Below the pieces are notes generated by a model, which saw only the letters and a list, made by a program, of their open reading frames with translations, had not been told where the DNA came from and ran no database searches. Both the position numbers and the translations under genes were made by a program. From contig NZ_JXTJ01000003.1 in NCBI RefSeq assembly GCF_001509835.1, positions 310,001-374,000 on the forward strand: a DNA stretch of 64,000 nt, in the 5' to 3' direction. Position 1 is the stretch's first letter, and each line of letters begins with the position of its first letter. The stretch is from Allobosea sp. WAO. Its GTDB lineage: Bacteria; Pseudomonadota; Alphaproteobacteria; Rhizobiales; Beijerinckiaceae. This document shows positions 36,521-45,093 of the stretch, piece by piece.

Positions 36521-37429
36521 ATGAATCCGACCCGCTCCTTCCAGGGCCTGCTGCTGACCTTGCAGCGCTTCTGGGCCGAACGCGGCTGCGTCATCCTCCA
36601 GCCCTACGACATGGAAGTCGGGGCCGGCACCTTCCATCCGGCGACGACGCTGCGCGCGCTGGGCCCCAAGCCGTGGAACGCGGCCTATGTCCAGCCTTCG
36701 CGCCGCCCGAAGGACGGCCGCTACGGCGAGAACCCCAACCGGCTGCAGCACTATTACCAGTTCCAGGTGATCCTGAAGCCGTCGCCGCCGGACCTGCAGC
36801 AGCTCTATCTCGACTCGCTGCAGGCCATCGGCGTCGATCTCGCTTTGCATGATGTCCGCTTCGTCGAGGACGACTGGGAAAGCCCGACGCTCGGCGCATG
36901 GGGGCTCGGCTGGGAGTGCTGGTGCGACGGTATGGAAGTCAGCCAGTTCACTTACTTTCAGCAGGTCGCGGGCGTCGAATGCGCGCCGGTCGCCGGCGAG
37001 CTGACCTACGGGCTCGAGCGCCTGGCGATGTACGTCCAGGGCGTCGAGAACGTCTACGATCTCAACTTCAACGGTCTCGAGGGCGAGGATCGCGTCAGCT
37101 ATGGCGATGTCTTCCTGCAGGCCGAGCAGGAGTTCTCGCGGCATAATTTCGAGCATGCCAACACGCAGATGCTCTTCCGCCACTTCGCCGACGCAGAGGC
37201 CGAGTGCAAGGCGCTGCTCGCCGCCGGCGAGGCCGATGGCGGCGCCAAGCACCAGCTCGCTCTGCCGGCCTATGACCAATGCATCAAGGCGAGCCATGTC
37301 TTCAACCTGCTCGATGCGCGCGGCGTGATCTCGGTCACCGAGCGCCAGAGCTACATCCTGCGCGTGCGCGAACTCGCCAAGGCCTGCGGTGCCGCCTGGC
37401 TGAAGACCGCCGGCGGGGGAGCGAACTGA
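36521..37429 (+). CDS. glyQ: Glycine-tRNA ligase alpha subunit
   Basis: This is the catalytic subunit of the alpha2-beta2 glycyl-tRNA synthetase. It has 302 residues from ATG 36521 (a TTG at 36497 would add eight). [35 protein letters not shown] and [32 protein letters not shown] are nearly invariant in the family, then [31 protein letters not shown]. Its stop codon TGA shares one base with the glyS ATG at 37429. Confidence 0.96.
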   Translation: MNPTRSFQGLLLTLQRFWAERGCVILQPYDMEVGAGTFHPATTLRALGPKPWNAAYVQPSRRPKDGRYGENPNRLQHYYQFQVILKPSPPDLQQLYLDSLQAIGVDLALHDVRFVEDDWESPTLGAWGLGWECWCDGMEVSQFTYFQQVAGVECAPVAGELTYGLERLAMYVQGVENVYDLNFNGLEGEDRVSYGDVFLQAEQEFSRHNFEHANTQMLFRHFADAEAECKALLAAGEADGGAKHQLALPAYDQCIKASHVFNLLDARGVISVTERQSYILRVRELAKACGAAWLKTAGGGAN

Positions 37430-39642
37430 TGCCCGATCTCCTGCTCGAACTCTTCTCCGAGGAAATCCCCGCCCGCATGCAGCGCAAGGCGGCGGAGGAT
37501 TTGAAGAAGCTCGTCACCGATGCGCTGGTCGAGCGCGGGTTGGTCTATGAGGGCGCCAAGGCCTTCGCCACGCCGCGCCGGCTGGCGCTCACCGTCGCCG
37601 GCCTGCCGGTGCGCGGCCGCGATGTCCGCGAGGAGCGCAAGGGGCCGCGCGTCGGCGCGCCCGATGCCGCCGTTCAGGGCTTCCTCAAGGCCGCCGGTCT
37701 CGCATCGCTCGACCAGGCGACCATCGTCAGCGACCCCAAGAAGGGCGACTCTTACGTCGCCATCATCGAGAAGCCCGGCCAGGAGACGATTGCGGCCATC
37801 GCCGAGATCGTGCCGGCAGTGATCCGCGCCTTCCCCTGGCCGAAATCGATGCGCTGGGGCAAGGCCTCGGCCGCCGGCGCCAGCCTGCGCTGGGTGCGCC
37901 CGCTGCATTCGATCCTCTGCACCTTCGGCGCCGAGACCGAGGATCCGGAAGTCGTTAACTTCGAGGTCGACGGCATCAGCTCCGGCAACACCACCTATGG
38001 CCACCGCTTCCATGCGCCCGGGCCGATCACGGTCCGCCGCTTTGACGACTATGTCGCGAGCCTGGAGCGGGCGAAGGTCGTGCTCGATGCCGACCGTCGC
38101 AAGGAGATCATCGCGACCGACGCCAGGAACCTCGCCTTCGCCGCCGGTCTCGAGCTGGTCGAGGATGAGGGGCTGCTGGAGGAGGTCGCGGGGCTGGTTG
38201 AATGGCCGGTCGTGCTGATGGGCTCCTTCGAGGAACGCTTCCTCGACATTCCCGGCGAGGCGATCCGCGCCACCATCCGCGCCAATCAAAAGTGCTTCGT
38301 GCTGCGCGATCCAGCAACGGGCGAGCTCGCGAACCGCTTCATCCCGGTCTCCAATCTCGTCGCCAGCGATGGCGGCCTGGCGATCACCGCCGGTAATGGC
38401 CGCGTCGTGCGCGCCCGTCTCTCCGACGCCGCCTATTTCTGGGCGACCGATCGCGGCCCGTTGCCCGATCTCGACACGCTGAAGGACAGTGCCGAGAAGC
38501 TCGGGCTTGATCTGGGCAAGCCGCTCGACCAGCGCATGGCCAAGCTCGACAAGCTCGGCGTCGTCTTCCACGCCAAGCTCGGCACGCAAGGCGAGCGCGT
38601 CCAGCGCATCGCGGCGCTGGCGAAGGAGTTGGCCCCGATCGTCGGCGCCGACCCGGTTCTGGCCGAACGCGCGGCAAAGCTTGCCAAGGCCGACCTGCCG
38701 ACCGAGATGGTTGGCGAGTTCCCGGAATTGCAGGGGCTGATGGGCCGGAAATACGCCGAGCTGCAAGGCGAGAACGCCTCAGTCGCGGCGGCCGTCGAAG
38801 AGCATTACAAGCCGATAGGCCCCTCCGACCGCGTGCCGGCCGATCCGGTCTCGGTCGCTGTGGCGCTCGCGGACAAGCTCGACACACTCGTCGGCTTCTG
38901 GGCGATCGACGAGAAGCCGACCGGCAGCAAGGACCCCTATGCGCTGCGCCGCGCGGCGCTGGGCGTCAGTCGGATTTGTGATGAGCACAATCTCAATAGG
39001 CTCCAGCTGGAGCGCCTACTGATGTCACTGTTTGGTCGTTGGTGGCCGAACGTCGATGCGCCTGTTGCTGCAGTCGACCTGATTGGCTTCGTCGTCGAGC
39101 GCATCAAAGTAATGTTGCGTGACAGAGGTATCGCTCACGACATCGTGGATGCTGTTGCAGGGCAGGGCATTCGTCGTGAGGTGATGATGCCCGGAATGGC
39201 GAACGTTCGGGTTATTTCGATTATCGTCAGAACAGCAGAGGCCCTCGGCCGCTTCCTCGAAACGGAGGACGGCAAGAGCCTGCTCGCCAGCTACAAGCGC
39301 GCGGCCAACATCCTCAAGGCCGAGGAGAAGAAGGATGGCGAGGGCGCCTTCGCCGCTGCCGCCGATCTCCAGCTCATCGCCGCCGCCGGGCTGATCGAGG
39401 AGAAGGCGCTCGCCGTCGCGCTCGCCCAGGCGACGCCGAAGGCCGAGGCCGCCATTGCCGCCGAGGACTATGAGGGCGCGATGGCGGCGCTCGCCGAGCT
39501 GCGCCCGGCCGTCGATGCCTTCTTCGACAAGGTCACGGTCAACGATCCCGATCCCGCCTTGCGCGCCAACCGCCTCAAGCTGCTGAACCAGCTCCGCGAG
39601 GCGACCCGCGCCGTGGCCGATTTCGGGCGGATCGCGGGATAA
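37429..39642 (+). CDS. glyS: Glycine-tRNA ligase beta subunit, with an internal atypical patch
   Basis: This is the tRNA-binding subunit of glycyl-tRNA synthetase, 737 residues. It starts [21 protein letters not shown], overlapping glyQ by one base. [15 protein letters not shown] and [10 protein letters not shown] are family motifs, followed by an HD-like central region and LTEDGK-type [21 protein letters not shown] toward the end, with an anticodon-binding-like tail. Between about 38968 and 39243 the base composition falls to ~55 % GC (four full lines counted by hand) against roughly 65-70 % around it, and codons such as AGG, AGA, CTA, ATT and GTT become common. The frame is kept and the protein still aligns in pattern. 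Confidence 0.95.
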   Translation: MPDLLLELFSEEIPARMQRKAAEDLKKLVTDALVERGLVYEGAKAFATPRRLALTVAGLPVRGRDVREERKGPRVGAPDAAVQGFLKAAGLASLDQATIVSDPKKGDSYVAIIEKPGQETIAAIAEIVPAVIRAFPWPKSMRWGKASAAGASLRWVRPLHSILCTFGAETEDPEVVNFEVDGISSGNTTYGHRFHAPGPITVRRFDDYVASLERAKVVLDADRRKEIIATDARNLAFAAGLELVEDEGLLEEVAGLVEWPVVLMGSFEERFLDIPGEAIRATIRANQKCFVLRDPATGELANRFIPVSNLVASDGGLAITAGNGRVVRARLSDAAYFWATDRGPLPDLDTLKDSAEKLGLDLGKPLDQRMAKLDKLGVVFHAKLGTQGERVQRIAALAKELAPIVGADPVLAERAAKLAKADLPTEMVGEFPELQGLMGRKYAELQGENASVAAAVEEHYKPIGPSDRVPADPVSVAVALADKLDTLVGFWAIDEKPTGSKDPYALRRAALGVSRICDEHNLNRLQLERLLMSLFGRWWPNVDAPVAAVDLIGFVVERIKVMLRDRGIAHDIVDAVAGQGIRREVMMPGMANVRVISIIVRTAEALGRFLETEDGKSLLASYKRAANILKAEEKKDGEGAFAAAADLQLIAAAGLIEEKALAVALAQATPKAEAAIAAEDYEGAMAALAELRPAVDAFFDKVTVNDPDPALRANRLKLLNQLREATRAVADFGRIAG

Positions 39643-39648
39643 GGGGGA

Positions 39649-39741
39649 CGTCATGCTCGCCCTTGTGGCGAGCATCCACGTCTTGAACACCGCACGCGAT
39701 CGACGAAGACGTGGATGGTCGGGACAAGCCCGACCATGACG
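39649..39741. repeat. Three-armed palindromic element, family B, copy 1
   Basis: It begins 6 bases after the glyS stop. Three consecutive hairpins can form: ATGCTCGCC/GGCGAGCAT, CCACGTCTT/AAGACGTGG and ATGGTCGGG/CCCGACCAT, closed by outer ends CGTCATG/CATGACG. In single strand it would be a three-arm cloverleaf. A degenerate copy lies at 40067-40162, beyond the next small gene. It is a common element type in Rhizobiales genomes as far as I recall. Confidence 0.75.
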
Positions 39742-39896
39742 GCCTCGAACGCTGGCTCCAAAGCGCAAGCCAGCTCCCCCTTCCGGAACTTTTTCCCAGG
39801 GCTCCACGTTATCTTGCCCGAGTGCTATGCTTGCGAATGCCTCGCAGTCAGGGCCTCGGGGGGCCGGCTTTCGGCCGCGATAAGAGGATTTGAGCC

Positions 39897-40058
39897 ATGG
39901 GTCTTTTGATTTCGCTTTTCATCACGATTTTGGTCATCGGTCTGGTGCTCTATCTGGTGCGGATGCTGCCGCTCGACGGCAACATCAAGAACATCCTCCA
40001 GATCATCGTCATCATCATCGGCATCATCTCGCTGCTGCGCTATCTCGCCGTGTTCTAG
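39897..40058 (+). CDS. Small membrane protein, Thivi_2564-like (53 residues)
   Basis: This short gene starts at ATG 39897, with AGAGGA about nine bases upstream, and stops at TAG 40056-40058. It encodes two hydrophobic helices, LLISLFITILVIGLVLYLV and ILQIIVIIIGIISLLRYLAV, joined by RMLPLDGNIKN. The two-helix layout with MD/LDG-N-I-K-x-IL in the loop matches the Thivi_2564 family of tiny membrane proteins found across proteobacteria. The function is unknown. It is sandwiched between two copies of the family-B palindromic element. Confidence 0.75.
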   Translation: MGLLISLFITILVIGLVLYLVRMLPLDGNIKNILQIIVIIIGIISLLRYLAVF

Positions 40059-40066
40059 TAAGGGGC

Positions 40067-40162
40067 CGCCGTCATGCTCGCCTGTTGCGGGCGTCCATGT
40101 CCTGGCCGTCGCCTGCGATGGCTGTGATGATGGATGGCCGGAAATGCCCGGCCGTGACGGCG
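40067..40162. repeat. Palindromic element, family B, copy 2 (degenerate)
   Basis: The outer ends CGCCGTCA (40067-40074) and TGACGGCG (40155-40162) pair exactly. Inner parts keep the GTCATGCTCG start and a GGATGGCCGG...CCGGCCGTGACGG end like copy 1 at 39649-39741, but the middle arm has decayed. Confidence 0.6.
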
Positions 40163-40237
40163 AGACGCCTCGGATTGGCGCCCTAAGCAGCCGATTGACG
40201 GTTGCCGCGCGCTGATCCACTCTTTCGCATGGTCCAA

Positions 40238-40271
40238 AAGGGCCCCGGGCGCTGCGCGCCACGGGGCCCTT
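40238..40271. terminator. Hairpin upstream of urc1
   Basis: AAGGGCCCCG (40238-40247) and CGGGGCCCTT (40262-40271) form a perfect 10-bp stem with a 14-base loop. It ends 25 bases before the urc1 ATG. It may be a terminator for upstream transcription, or part of the urc leader that affects expression. Confidence 0.5.
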
Positions 40272-40296
40272 GTCCATTCGAGAAGCGAAGCTGCCG

Positions 40297-41559
40297 ATGA
40301 CGTCGCAGAACCGCACCACGCATATCCGGCTGACCTCCCATCCCGAGCCCGGCAGCGCCGCCGCCCGTTTCCCGATCCACTGGGGCGCCGCCACGCCGCA
40401 TGAACGAGGCCCGGTCATCGCCTCGACCACCAACCCGGCCGACCGCAATGTCATCGGCGCCCATGGCGGTTCCTATTCGGTGTATCGGGCGCTCGCGATC
40501 TCGGCTCGCGCCATGAACCCGGCGCAGCGGCCGGACCTGACCAACACCTACCCGACGGCCGATATCCTGCCGCAGCCGCAATGGTTCGAGCGCGGCAGGA
40601 TCGTCTCGCTCGATCCGTTCGGCCATCGCGTCGCTCAGGATTTCGGCCAGTGGATCGGCGAGGGCGTCGACATTCGCCCCACCATCGCCGTCACCAAGGC
40701 GCGCCTGAACCTGCCGGAAATCCTCGCCGCCATGGCCGGTCACCGGCTCGCCGCCGACGGTCATATCCTGCACGGCTCCGGCGACATCAGCGTCACCAAG
40801 ATCGCGGTCGACCCGGTCTGGCACCTGCCGGGCATCGCCGAGCGCTTCGGCACCAGCGAGAACGAATTGCGCCGCACGCTGTTCGAGCAGACCGGCGGCA
40901 TGTATCCCGAACTGGTGACGCGGCCCGACCTCAAGGTCTTCCTGCCGCCGATCGGCTCGATCACCGCCTATGTCATCGGCGAGGTCGCGGCGATCGCCGA
41001 CCCCAGGAAGACGCTCGCCTGCCGCGTCCATGACGAATGCAACGGTTCCGACGTCTTCGGCTCCGACATCTGCACCTGCCGGCCCTACCTCGTTCACGGC
41101 ATCGAGGAAGCGGTGAAGGAAGCGCAGGGCGGCGGCGTCGGCCTGATCGTCTATAACCGCAAGGAGGGCAGAGCGCTCGGCGAGGTCACCAAGTTCCTCG
41201 TCTACAATGCCCGCAAGCGCCAGGAGGGCGGCGACTCCGCCGCGACCTATTTCGAGCGCACCGAATGCGTCGCCGGCGTGCAGGACGCCCGCTTCCAGCA
41301 ATTGATGCCGGATGTGCTGCACTGGCTCGGCGTCAGAAAGATCGACCGGCTGATGTCGATGTCGAACATGAAATATGATGCCATGGTCGAGAGCGGCATC
41401 GAGATCGGCGAGCGCGTCGCGATCCCGCCCGAACTGATCCCGCCGGACGCTTCGGTCGAGATCGAAGCCAAGAAGGCGGCAGGCTATTACTCGCCGGACG
41501 GCGCGCCCGGCGACAATGCGCTGAAATCCACGGTCGGCCGCGACCTCGAGAAGTTCTGA
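40297..41559 (+). CDS. GTP cyclohydrolase II homologue of the URC uracil pathway (Urc1-like)
   Basis: This 420-residue protein is homologous to RibA but longer. The zinc ligands C248, C259 and C261 (C-x10-C-x-C) lie in CRVHDECNGSDVFGSDICTC, and YNRKEGRALGEVTKF matches the RibA QEGRGIGL loop. The N-terminal ~180 residues have no counterpart in riboflavin-pathway RibA. Together with the urc4 and upp genes behind it, this fits URC1, an enzyme of the reductive-free uracil catabolic route known from yeast and also proposed in bacteria. It most likely opens a uridine-nucleotide ring, but this is inferred from gene context. The start is ATG 40297. Confidence 0.83.
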   Translation: MTSQNRTTHIRLTSHPEPGSAAARFPIHWGAATPHERGPVIASTTNPADRNVIGAHGGSYSVYRALAISARAMNPAQRPDLTNTYPTADILPQPQWFERGRIVSLDPFGHRVAQDFGQWIGEGVDIRPTIAVTKARLNLPEILAAMAGHRLAADGHILHGSGDISVTKIAVDPVWHLPGIAERFGTSENELRRTLFEQTGGMYPELVTRPDLKVFLPPIGSITAYVIGEVAAIADPRKTLACRVHDECNGSDVFGSDICTCRPYLVHGIEEAVKEAQGGGVGLIVYNRKEGRALGEVTKFLVYNARKRQEGGDSAATYFERTECVAGVQDARFQQLMPDVLHWLGVRKIDRLMSMSNMKYDAMVESGIEIGERVAIPPELIPPDASVEIEAKKAAGYYSPDGAPGDNALKSTVGRDLEKF

Positions 41560-41564
41560 GTGCC

Positions 41565-42782
41565 ATGCCTGATCGCGATCCAGAAGCCGTCCGCCAGCTG
41601 CTGAAGCCGGCGGTTATCCGCGAGCGTGCTCAGGAGATGCTGCAGCTCGGCCTCGACGGCCGGCTCTCGCATTTCACCGTGCATCCCGAGCGGCTCGAAG
41701 CCTGCGCCGACTATGTGCTGGCGACGATCCGCAAGAACTATCCGACGCTCGAGATTCCCTTTCATGCGCGCTGGCGGCATTTTTCCGTCGCCGGCGTCGA
41801 CCGCTGGCGCATCCTCGATGAAGCGGCCGGCTTCGCCGATGCCGGGGCGCGCGGGCGCGCCGCCTACGACCTCGCCATCGTCAGCGTGCTGCTCGACGCC
41901 GGCGCCGGTCCGGCCTGGCGCTATCGCGACGCGCTGACCGGTCAGCTGATAGGCCGTTCGGAAGGGCTGGCGTTGGCCTCGCTCGACATGTTCGCCGCCG
42001 GCCGGTTCTCCGGCGACCCGGAAGAGCCGCTGCGCGTCGATAGCGCCGCGCTGAAGCGGCTCGATGCGGCGGCTTTGGCCGAAGGTTTTCAGGCCGGCGA
42101 GGCAAATCCGCTCCTCGCCCTCGAAGGCCGCGCCGCCCTGCTCAACCGGCTCGGCGAGGAGCTCGAAAAGCATGGTCTCGACCGCCCGGGCGGCCTGTTC
42201 GACCGGCTCTTCGCGGCGGCCGAGGGCGGTACGCTCCGCGCCAGCTATATCCTGTCGCAGGTGCTGGAGGTGCTCGGAGGCATCTGGCCTTCGCGCCTGA
42301 CCTTGGCGGGCATCCCGCTCGGCGATAGCTGGAAGCACCCGCTGATCGCCCAGGGCAGCATCACCGCCGGCATCGTGCCCTTCCACAAGCTCTCGCAATG
42401 GCTGAGCTATTCGCTGATCGAACCGCTGCAATGGGCCGGTGTCGACGTCGTCGGCATCGAGGAGCTCACAGGCCTGCCGGAGTACCGCAATGGCGGCCTC
42501 CTGCTCGACCTCGGGGTAATCGCGCTGAAGCATGAGGAGGATCGCTCCGGCGCCCATGAGGTCGGCTCCGAGCTCGTCGTGGAATGGCGAGCGCTGACCG
42601 TCGCTTTGCTCGACAGGATCGGAGAGCTGGTGCGCGGGCGCCTCGGCCTGACGCGCGAGCAGCTTCCGCTGGCCAAGGTGCTCGAAGGCGGGACATGGGC
42701 CGCAGGCCGCCGCATCGCGGCCGAGAAGCGCGAAGGCGGCGGGCCGCCCTTGACCATCGTCAGCGACGGCACGGTATTCTAA
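41565..42782 (+). CDS. URC4/Urg3 family protein (DUF1688)
   Basis: This 405-residue protein begins 5 bases after urc1. It shows the DUF1688 pattern: SHFTVHPERLEACADYVLATIRKNYP, IPFHARWRHF, then SYSLIEPLQWAGVDVVGIEELTGLPEYRNGGLLLDLGVI. The URC4 protein is required for uracil use through the URC pathway, with unknown chemistry. The close spacing and order urc1-urc4-upp argue for one operon. No signal peptide or membrane segment is seen. Confidence 0.85.
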   Translation: MPDRDPEAVRQLLKPAVIRERAQEMLQLGLDGRLSHFTVHPERLEACADYVLATIRKNYPTLEIPFHARWRHFSVAGVDRWRILDEAAGFADAGARGRAAYDLAIVSVLLDAGAGPAWRYRDALTGQLIGRSEGLALASLDMFAAGRFSGDPEEPLRVDSAALKRLDAAALAEGFQAGEANPLLALEGRAALLNRLGEELEKHGLDRPGGLFDRLFAAAEGGTLRASYILSQVLEVLGGIWPSRLTLAGIPLGDSWKHPLIAQGSITAGIVPFHKLSQWLSYSLIEPLQWAGVDVVGIEELTGLPEYRNGGLLLDLGVIALKHEEDRSGAHEVGSELVVEWRALTVALLDRIGELVRGRLGLTREQLPLAKVLEGGTWAAGRRIAAEKREGGGPPLTIVSDGTVF

Positions 42783-42814
42783 GGGCGAGGGCCATTGACA
42801 TCTCAGGCCCGTCT

Positions 42815-42841
42815 CCCGAGGAGCAGGGTTTGCTCCTCGGG
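42815..42841. terminator. Hairpin between urc4 and upp
   Basis: CCCGAGGAGCA (42815-42825) and TGCTCCTCGGG (42831-42841) form a perfect 11-bp stem with a 5-base loop, 33 bases after the urc4 stop and 35 before the upp ATG. There is no T tract, so it may act as an mRNA stabiliser or attenuator rather than a full terminator. Confidence 0.55.
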
Positions 42842-42876
42842 ATGAGGGCTTAGACCAAAAACGAGGGGCTAACTGC

Positions 42877-43518
42877 ATGGCAACGCATTCCGACGGCGTC
42901 ACCGTCGTCGACCACCCGCTGGTGCAGCACAAGCTGACGCTGATGCGCGAGAAGGATCGTTCAACCAAGAGCTTCCGCCAGCTGCTGAACGAGATCGGCA
43001 TGCTGCTCTGCTACGAGGTGACCCGCGATCTGCCGACCGAGATGATCGAGGTCGAGACGCCATTGCAGAAATCGATGCAGCCGGTCATCTCCGGCAAGAA
43101 GCTGGTCTTCGCGCCGATCCTGCGCGCCGGCGTCGGCTTCCTCGACGGCATGCTGGAACTCGTGCCTGCGGCCCGCGTCGCCCATATCGGCCTCTACCGC
43201 GACCCCGAGACGCTGCAGGCGGTCGAATACTATTTCAAGGCGCCCTCCGACATCGCCGACCGCATGATCGTGGTGATGGACCCGATGCTGGCGACGGCGA
43301 ACTCAGCCGTCGCCGCGGTCGACCGCTTGAAGGAACGCGGCGCCCATGATCTGCGCTTTGTCTGCCTGCTCGCGGCGCCCGAGGGCATCGCCCGCATGCG
43401 CGACGCCCATCCCGATGTCCGGATCTGGACGGCGGCGATCGACGAGCGCCTCAACGATCACGGCTACATCGTCCCAGGCCTCGGCGATGCCGGCGACCGC
43501 ATGTTCGGGACGCGCTGA
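42877..43518 (+). CDS. upp: Uracil phosphoribosyltransferase
   Basis: This enzyme makes UMP from uracil and PRPP. It has 213 residues. [34 protein letters not shown] is the N-terminus, [32 protein letters not shown] follows, and [25 protein letters not shown] is the PRPP loop. The end is [30 protein letters not shown] lies ~12 bases before the start. As the third gene of the urc cluster it would provide the UMP entry step, which matches URC6 of yeast. Confidence 0.95.
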   Translation: MATHSDGVTVVDHPLVQHKLTLMREKDRSTKSFRQLLNEIGMLLCYEVTRDLPTEMIEVETPLQKSMQPVISGKKLVFAPILRAGVGFLDGMLELVPAARVAHIGLYRDPETLQAVEYYFKAPSDIADRMIVVMDPMLATANSAVAAVDRLKERGAHDLRFVCLLAAPEGIARMRDAHPDVRIWTAAIDERLNDHGYIVPGLGDAGDRMFGTR

Positions 43519-43528
43519 GCGCCTGTCC

Positions 43529-43572
43529 TTGTTGTTCTGGCGATATGCCCCTATCTTGTAGGCATATTGCCA
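43529..43572 (+). promoter_or_regulatory. Promoter-operator of the Xre/RES toxin-antitoxin operon
   Basis: A -35 like TTGTTG (43529-43534), a 17-base spacer and a -10 like TATCTT (43552-43557) precede the antitoxin. TGGCGATATGCC (43538-43549) and GGCATATTGCCA (43561-43572) are inverted copies with 11 of 12 matches, placed on either side of the -10 with an 11-base spacer. This would allow the antitoxin (or TA complex) to cover the promoter. It is a strong autoregulation candidate from sequence alone. Confidence 0.65.
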
Positions 43573-43584
43573 AAGGAGGCGATC

Positions 43585-44013
43585 GTGACGACGATCCGTG
43601 CAGTGGACGTGGTGGGCGGCCCGGAGGTGATCGGTGCTCCGCTCGACAGCGCCCGCGCGATCATCGCGGCGGTCCGACGCGGCTTTCCGGTGGCGGCGGT
43701 GGAACATGTCATCGCCAGCGGCCGCATGACGCTGGCCGAGATCGACGAGGTCGTGCTGCCGCGTAAGACGCTCAGCCATCGCCGCAAGATCGGTACCCTG
43801 ACCAGCGAGCAGTCCGACCGGCTGGTCCGGGCCGCCCGCGTCATCGCAGAAGCCGAAGAGACCTTCGGCTCGCAGGAGAAAGCCGGCAGATGGTTGCGCC
43901 GGCCGACCGAGGCGCTCGGCGGTGAGAAGCCGATCGCGCTCCTCGATACCAGCGAGGGCGCGGCCGAGGTCGAGACGCTGCTCGGCCGGATCGCGCACGG
44001 CATCGCTGCCTGA
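43585..44013 (+). CDS. Antitoxin with Xre/MbcA/ParS toxin-binding domain
   Basis: This 142-residue protein starts at GTG 43585, preceded by AAAGGAGG. An upstream TTG at 43567 is an alternative. The N-terminal half is predicted helical and Xre-like (SARAIIAAVRRGFPVAAVEHVIASGRMTLAEIDEVVLPRKTLSHRR). The C-terminal DUF2384 domain is clear: AEETFGSQEKAGRWLRRPTEALGGEKPIALLDTSEGAAEVETLLGRIAHGI. Its stop TGA shares one base with the toxin ATG at 44013, so both proteins are coupled. It is expected to bind its own operator. Confidence 0.88.
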   Translation: MTTIRAVDVVGGPEVIGAPLDSARAIIAAVRRGFPVAAVEHVIASGRMTLAEIDEVVLPRKTLSHRRKIGTLTSEQSDRLVRAARVIAEAEETFGSQEKAGRWLRRPTEALGGEKPIALLDTSEGAAEVETLLGRIAHGIAA

Positions 44014-44459
44014 TGCGGGTCTGGCGCGTCTGCCGCGCCGCCTTCGCCGATCTCAGCGGCGAGGGGGCAAGGCTTTATGGCGGACGCTGGAACTCACCGG
44101 GCCGGCCGGTCGTCTACACTGCTGAAAACCCGGCTCTCGCCATTCTGGAGGTCAGGGTTCATCTCGATATCGAGCCGGACCTGATCCCTGACGATTATGT
44201 CCTGGTCGAGATCGACCTCGCCGACGCGGTTTGCGAGGAGGTCGCGACCTTACCGAATAACCCGAGAGAACTCGGCGACGCTTGGCTGGCGGAAGGCCGC
44301 ACGCCGGTGCTGAAGGTTCCCTCCTTCGCCGCGCCGCGCAGTGCCAACTTTCTGATCAATCCGGCCCATGCCGGCTGGAGTTCCGTCGCGGTGATCGGGC
44401 ACCAGAGGTTCAGCTTCGATCGCCGCCTCTGGTTGCCGCTGTCCCGCACGATTTTGTAG
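44013..44459 (+). CDS. RES-domain toxin
   Basis: This 148-residue protein has the full RES signature: ARLYGGRWNSPGRPVVYTAENPALAILEVRVHL, then VLVEIDLAD, SFAAPRSANFLINPAHAGW and a C-terminal FSFDRRLW. RES toxins of this type degrade NAD+; R, Y, E and S residues in these motifs are the conserved active-site set. The gene overlaps the antitoxin by one base, as usual in type II modules. A terminator follows at 44484. No regulator or mobile-element mark adjoins it, so it is a solitary module behind upp. Confidence 0.9.
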   Translation: MRVWRVCRAAFADLSGEGARLYGGRWNSPGRPVVYTAENPALAILEVRVHLDIEPDLIPDDYVLVEIDLADAVCEEVATLPNNPRELGDAWLAEGRTPVLKVPSFAAPRSANFLINPAHAGWSSVAVIGHQRFSFDRRLWLPLSRTIL

Positions 44460-44483
44460 GCGCGACGCTCTTGTCACGCGAAA

Positions 44484-44507
44484 GGCCCGCCCATTTCTGG
44501 GCGGGCC
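44484..44507. terminator. Terminator between RES toxin and DUF1236 genes
   Basis: GGCCCGCCCA (44484-44493) and TGGGCGGGCC (44498-44507) form a perfect 10-bp stem with a TTTC loop. It lies 25 bases past the RES stop, between convergent genes, and may serve both. Confidence 0.7.
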
Positions 44508-44572
44508 CCCGCTGCCGGCTTTCACTCAGGCCGCGATGGCGCGAGCTGAGCCGGAGCGTTGAATCTCGTCGC

Positions 44573-44992
44573 TTATTCGATCACCTGGACGATGCGGCGG
44601 GTCTGCGGGTCGACCAGGACGGTGCGGTTGTTGACGACCGTGTAGCGATAATCGGTCACGCCGTACTCGCGCGGAACCTCGTAATAGCGGACGCCCTCGC
44701 GTGGCAGCGTCGCGCCGACCACGACCGGCTCCGCATAGGTGTAGGACGGAACGCGCTGCTCGACGACATACGTCTGGAAGCGCGGGGTGTTGTCGCCGAT
44801 GATCGCGCCGACCACGGCACCGCCGACGCCGCCGACCACTGCGCCGACCGGGCCGCCGACCACGGCACCGCCGACCGCGCCGGCCGTCGCGCCGCCAACA
44901 GCGCCACCCTGGGCGCCCTGCGGGTTCTGCTGGGCAAAGGCCGTGGCCGGAACGATGGCGAGGGCCGCTACTAGAGCAAGCTTCTTGAACAT
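44573..44992 (-). CDS. Exported DUF1236 protein with glycine-zipper region
   Basis: This 139-residue protein has AAGGAG before the ATG. A signal peptide (KKLALVAALAIVPATAFA) is followed by a Gly/Ala/Val-rich zipper (GGAVGGATAGAVGGAVVGGPVGAVVGG) that may insert in a membrane, and a C-terminal DUF1236-like domain ending YGVTDYRYTVVNNRTVLVDPQTRRIVQVIE. Rhizobial genomes carry many DUF1236 proteins of unknown function, often stress-related. Confidence 0.82.
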   Translation of the reverse strand: MFKKLALVAALAIVPATAFAQQNPQGAQGGAVGGATAGAVGGAVVGGPVGAVVGGVGGAVVGAIIGDNTPRFQTYVVEQRVPSYTYAEPVVVGATLPREGVRYYEVPREYGVTDYRYTVVNNRTVLVDPQTRRIVQVIE

Positions 44993-45093
44993 TTCCGTTC
45001 TCCTTCTGAGGGAAACCTCGGCAGCAAGAACGGCAAAACGCCCGGCAAGTTCCGCAGGCTCGGGTCACGAGCTGTGAACGTTCATGAACGGCT

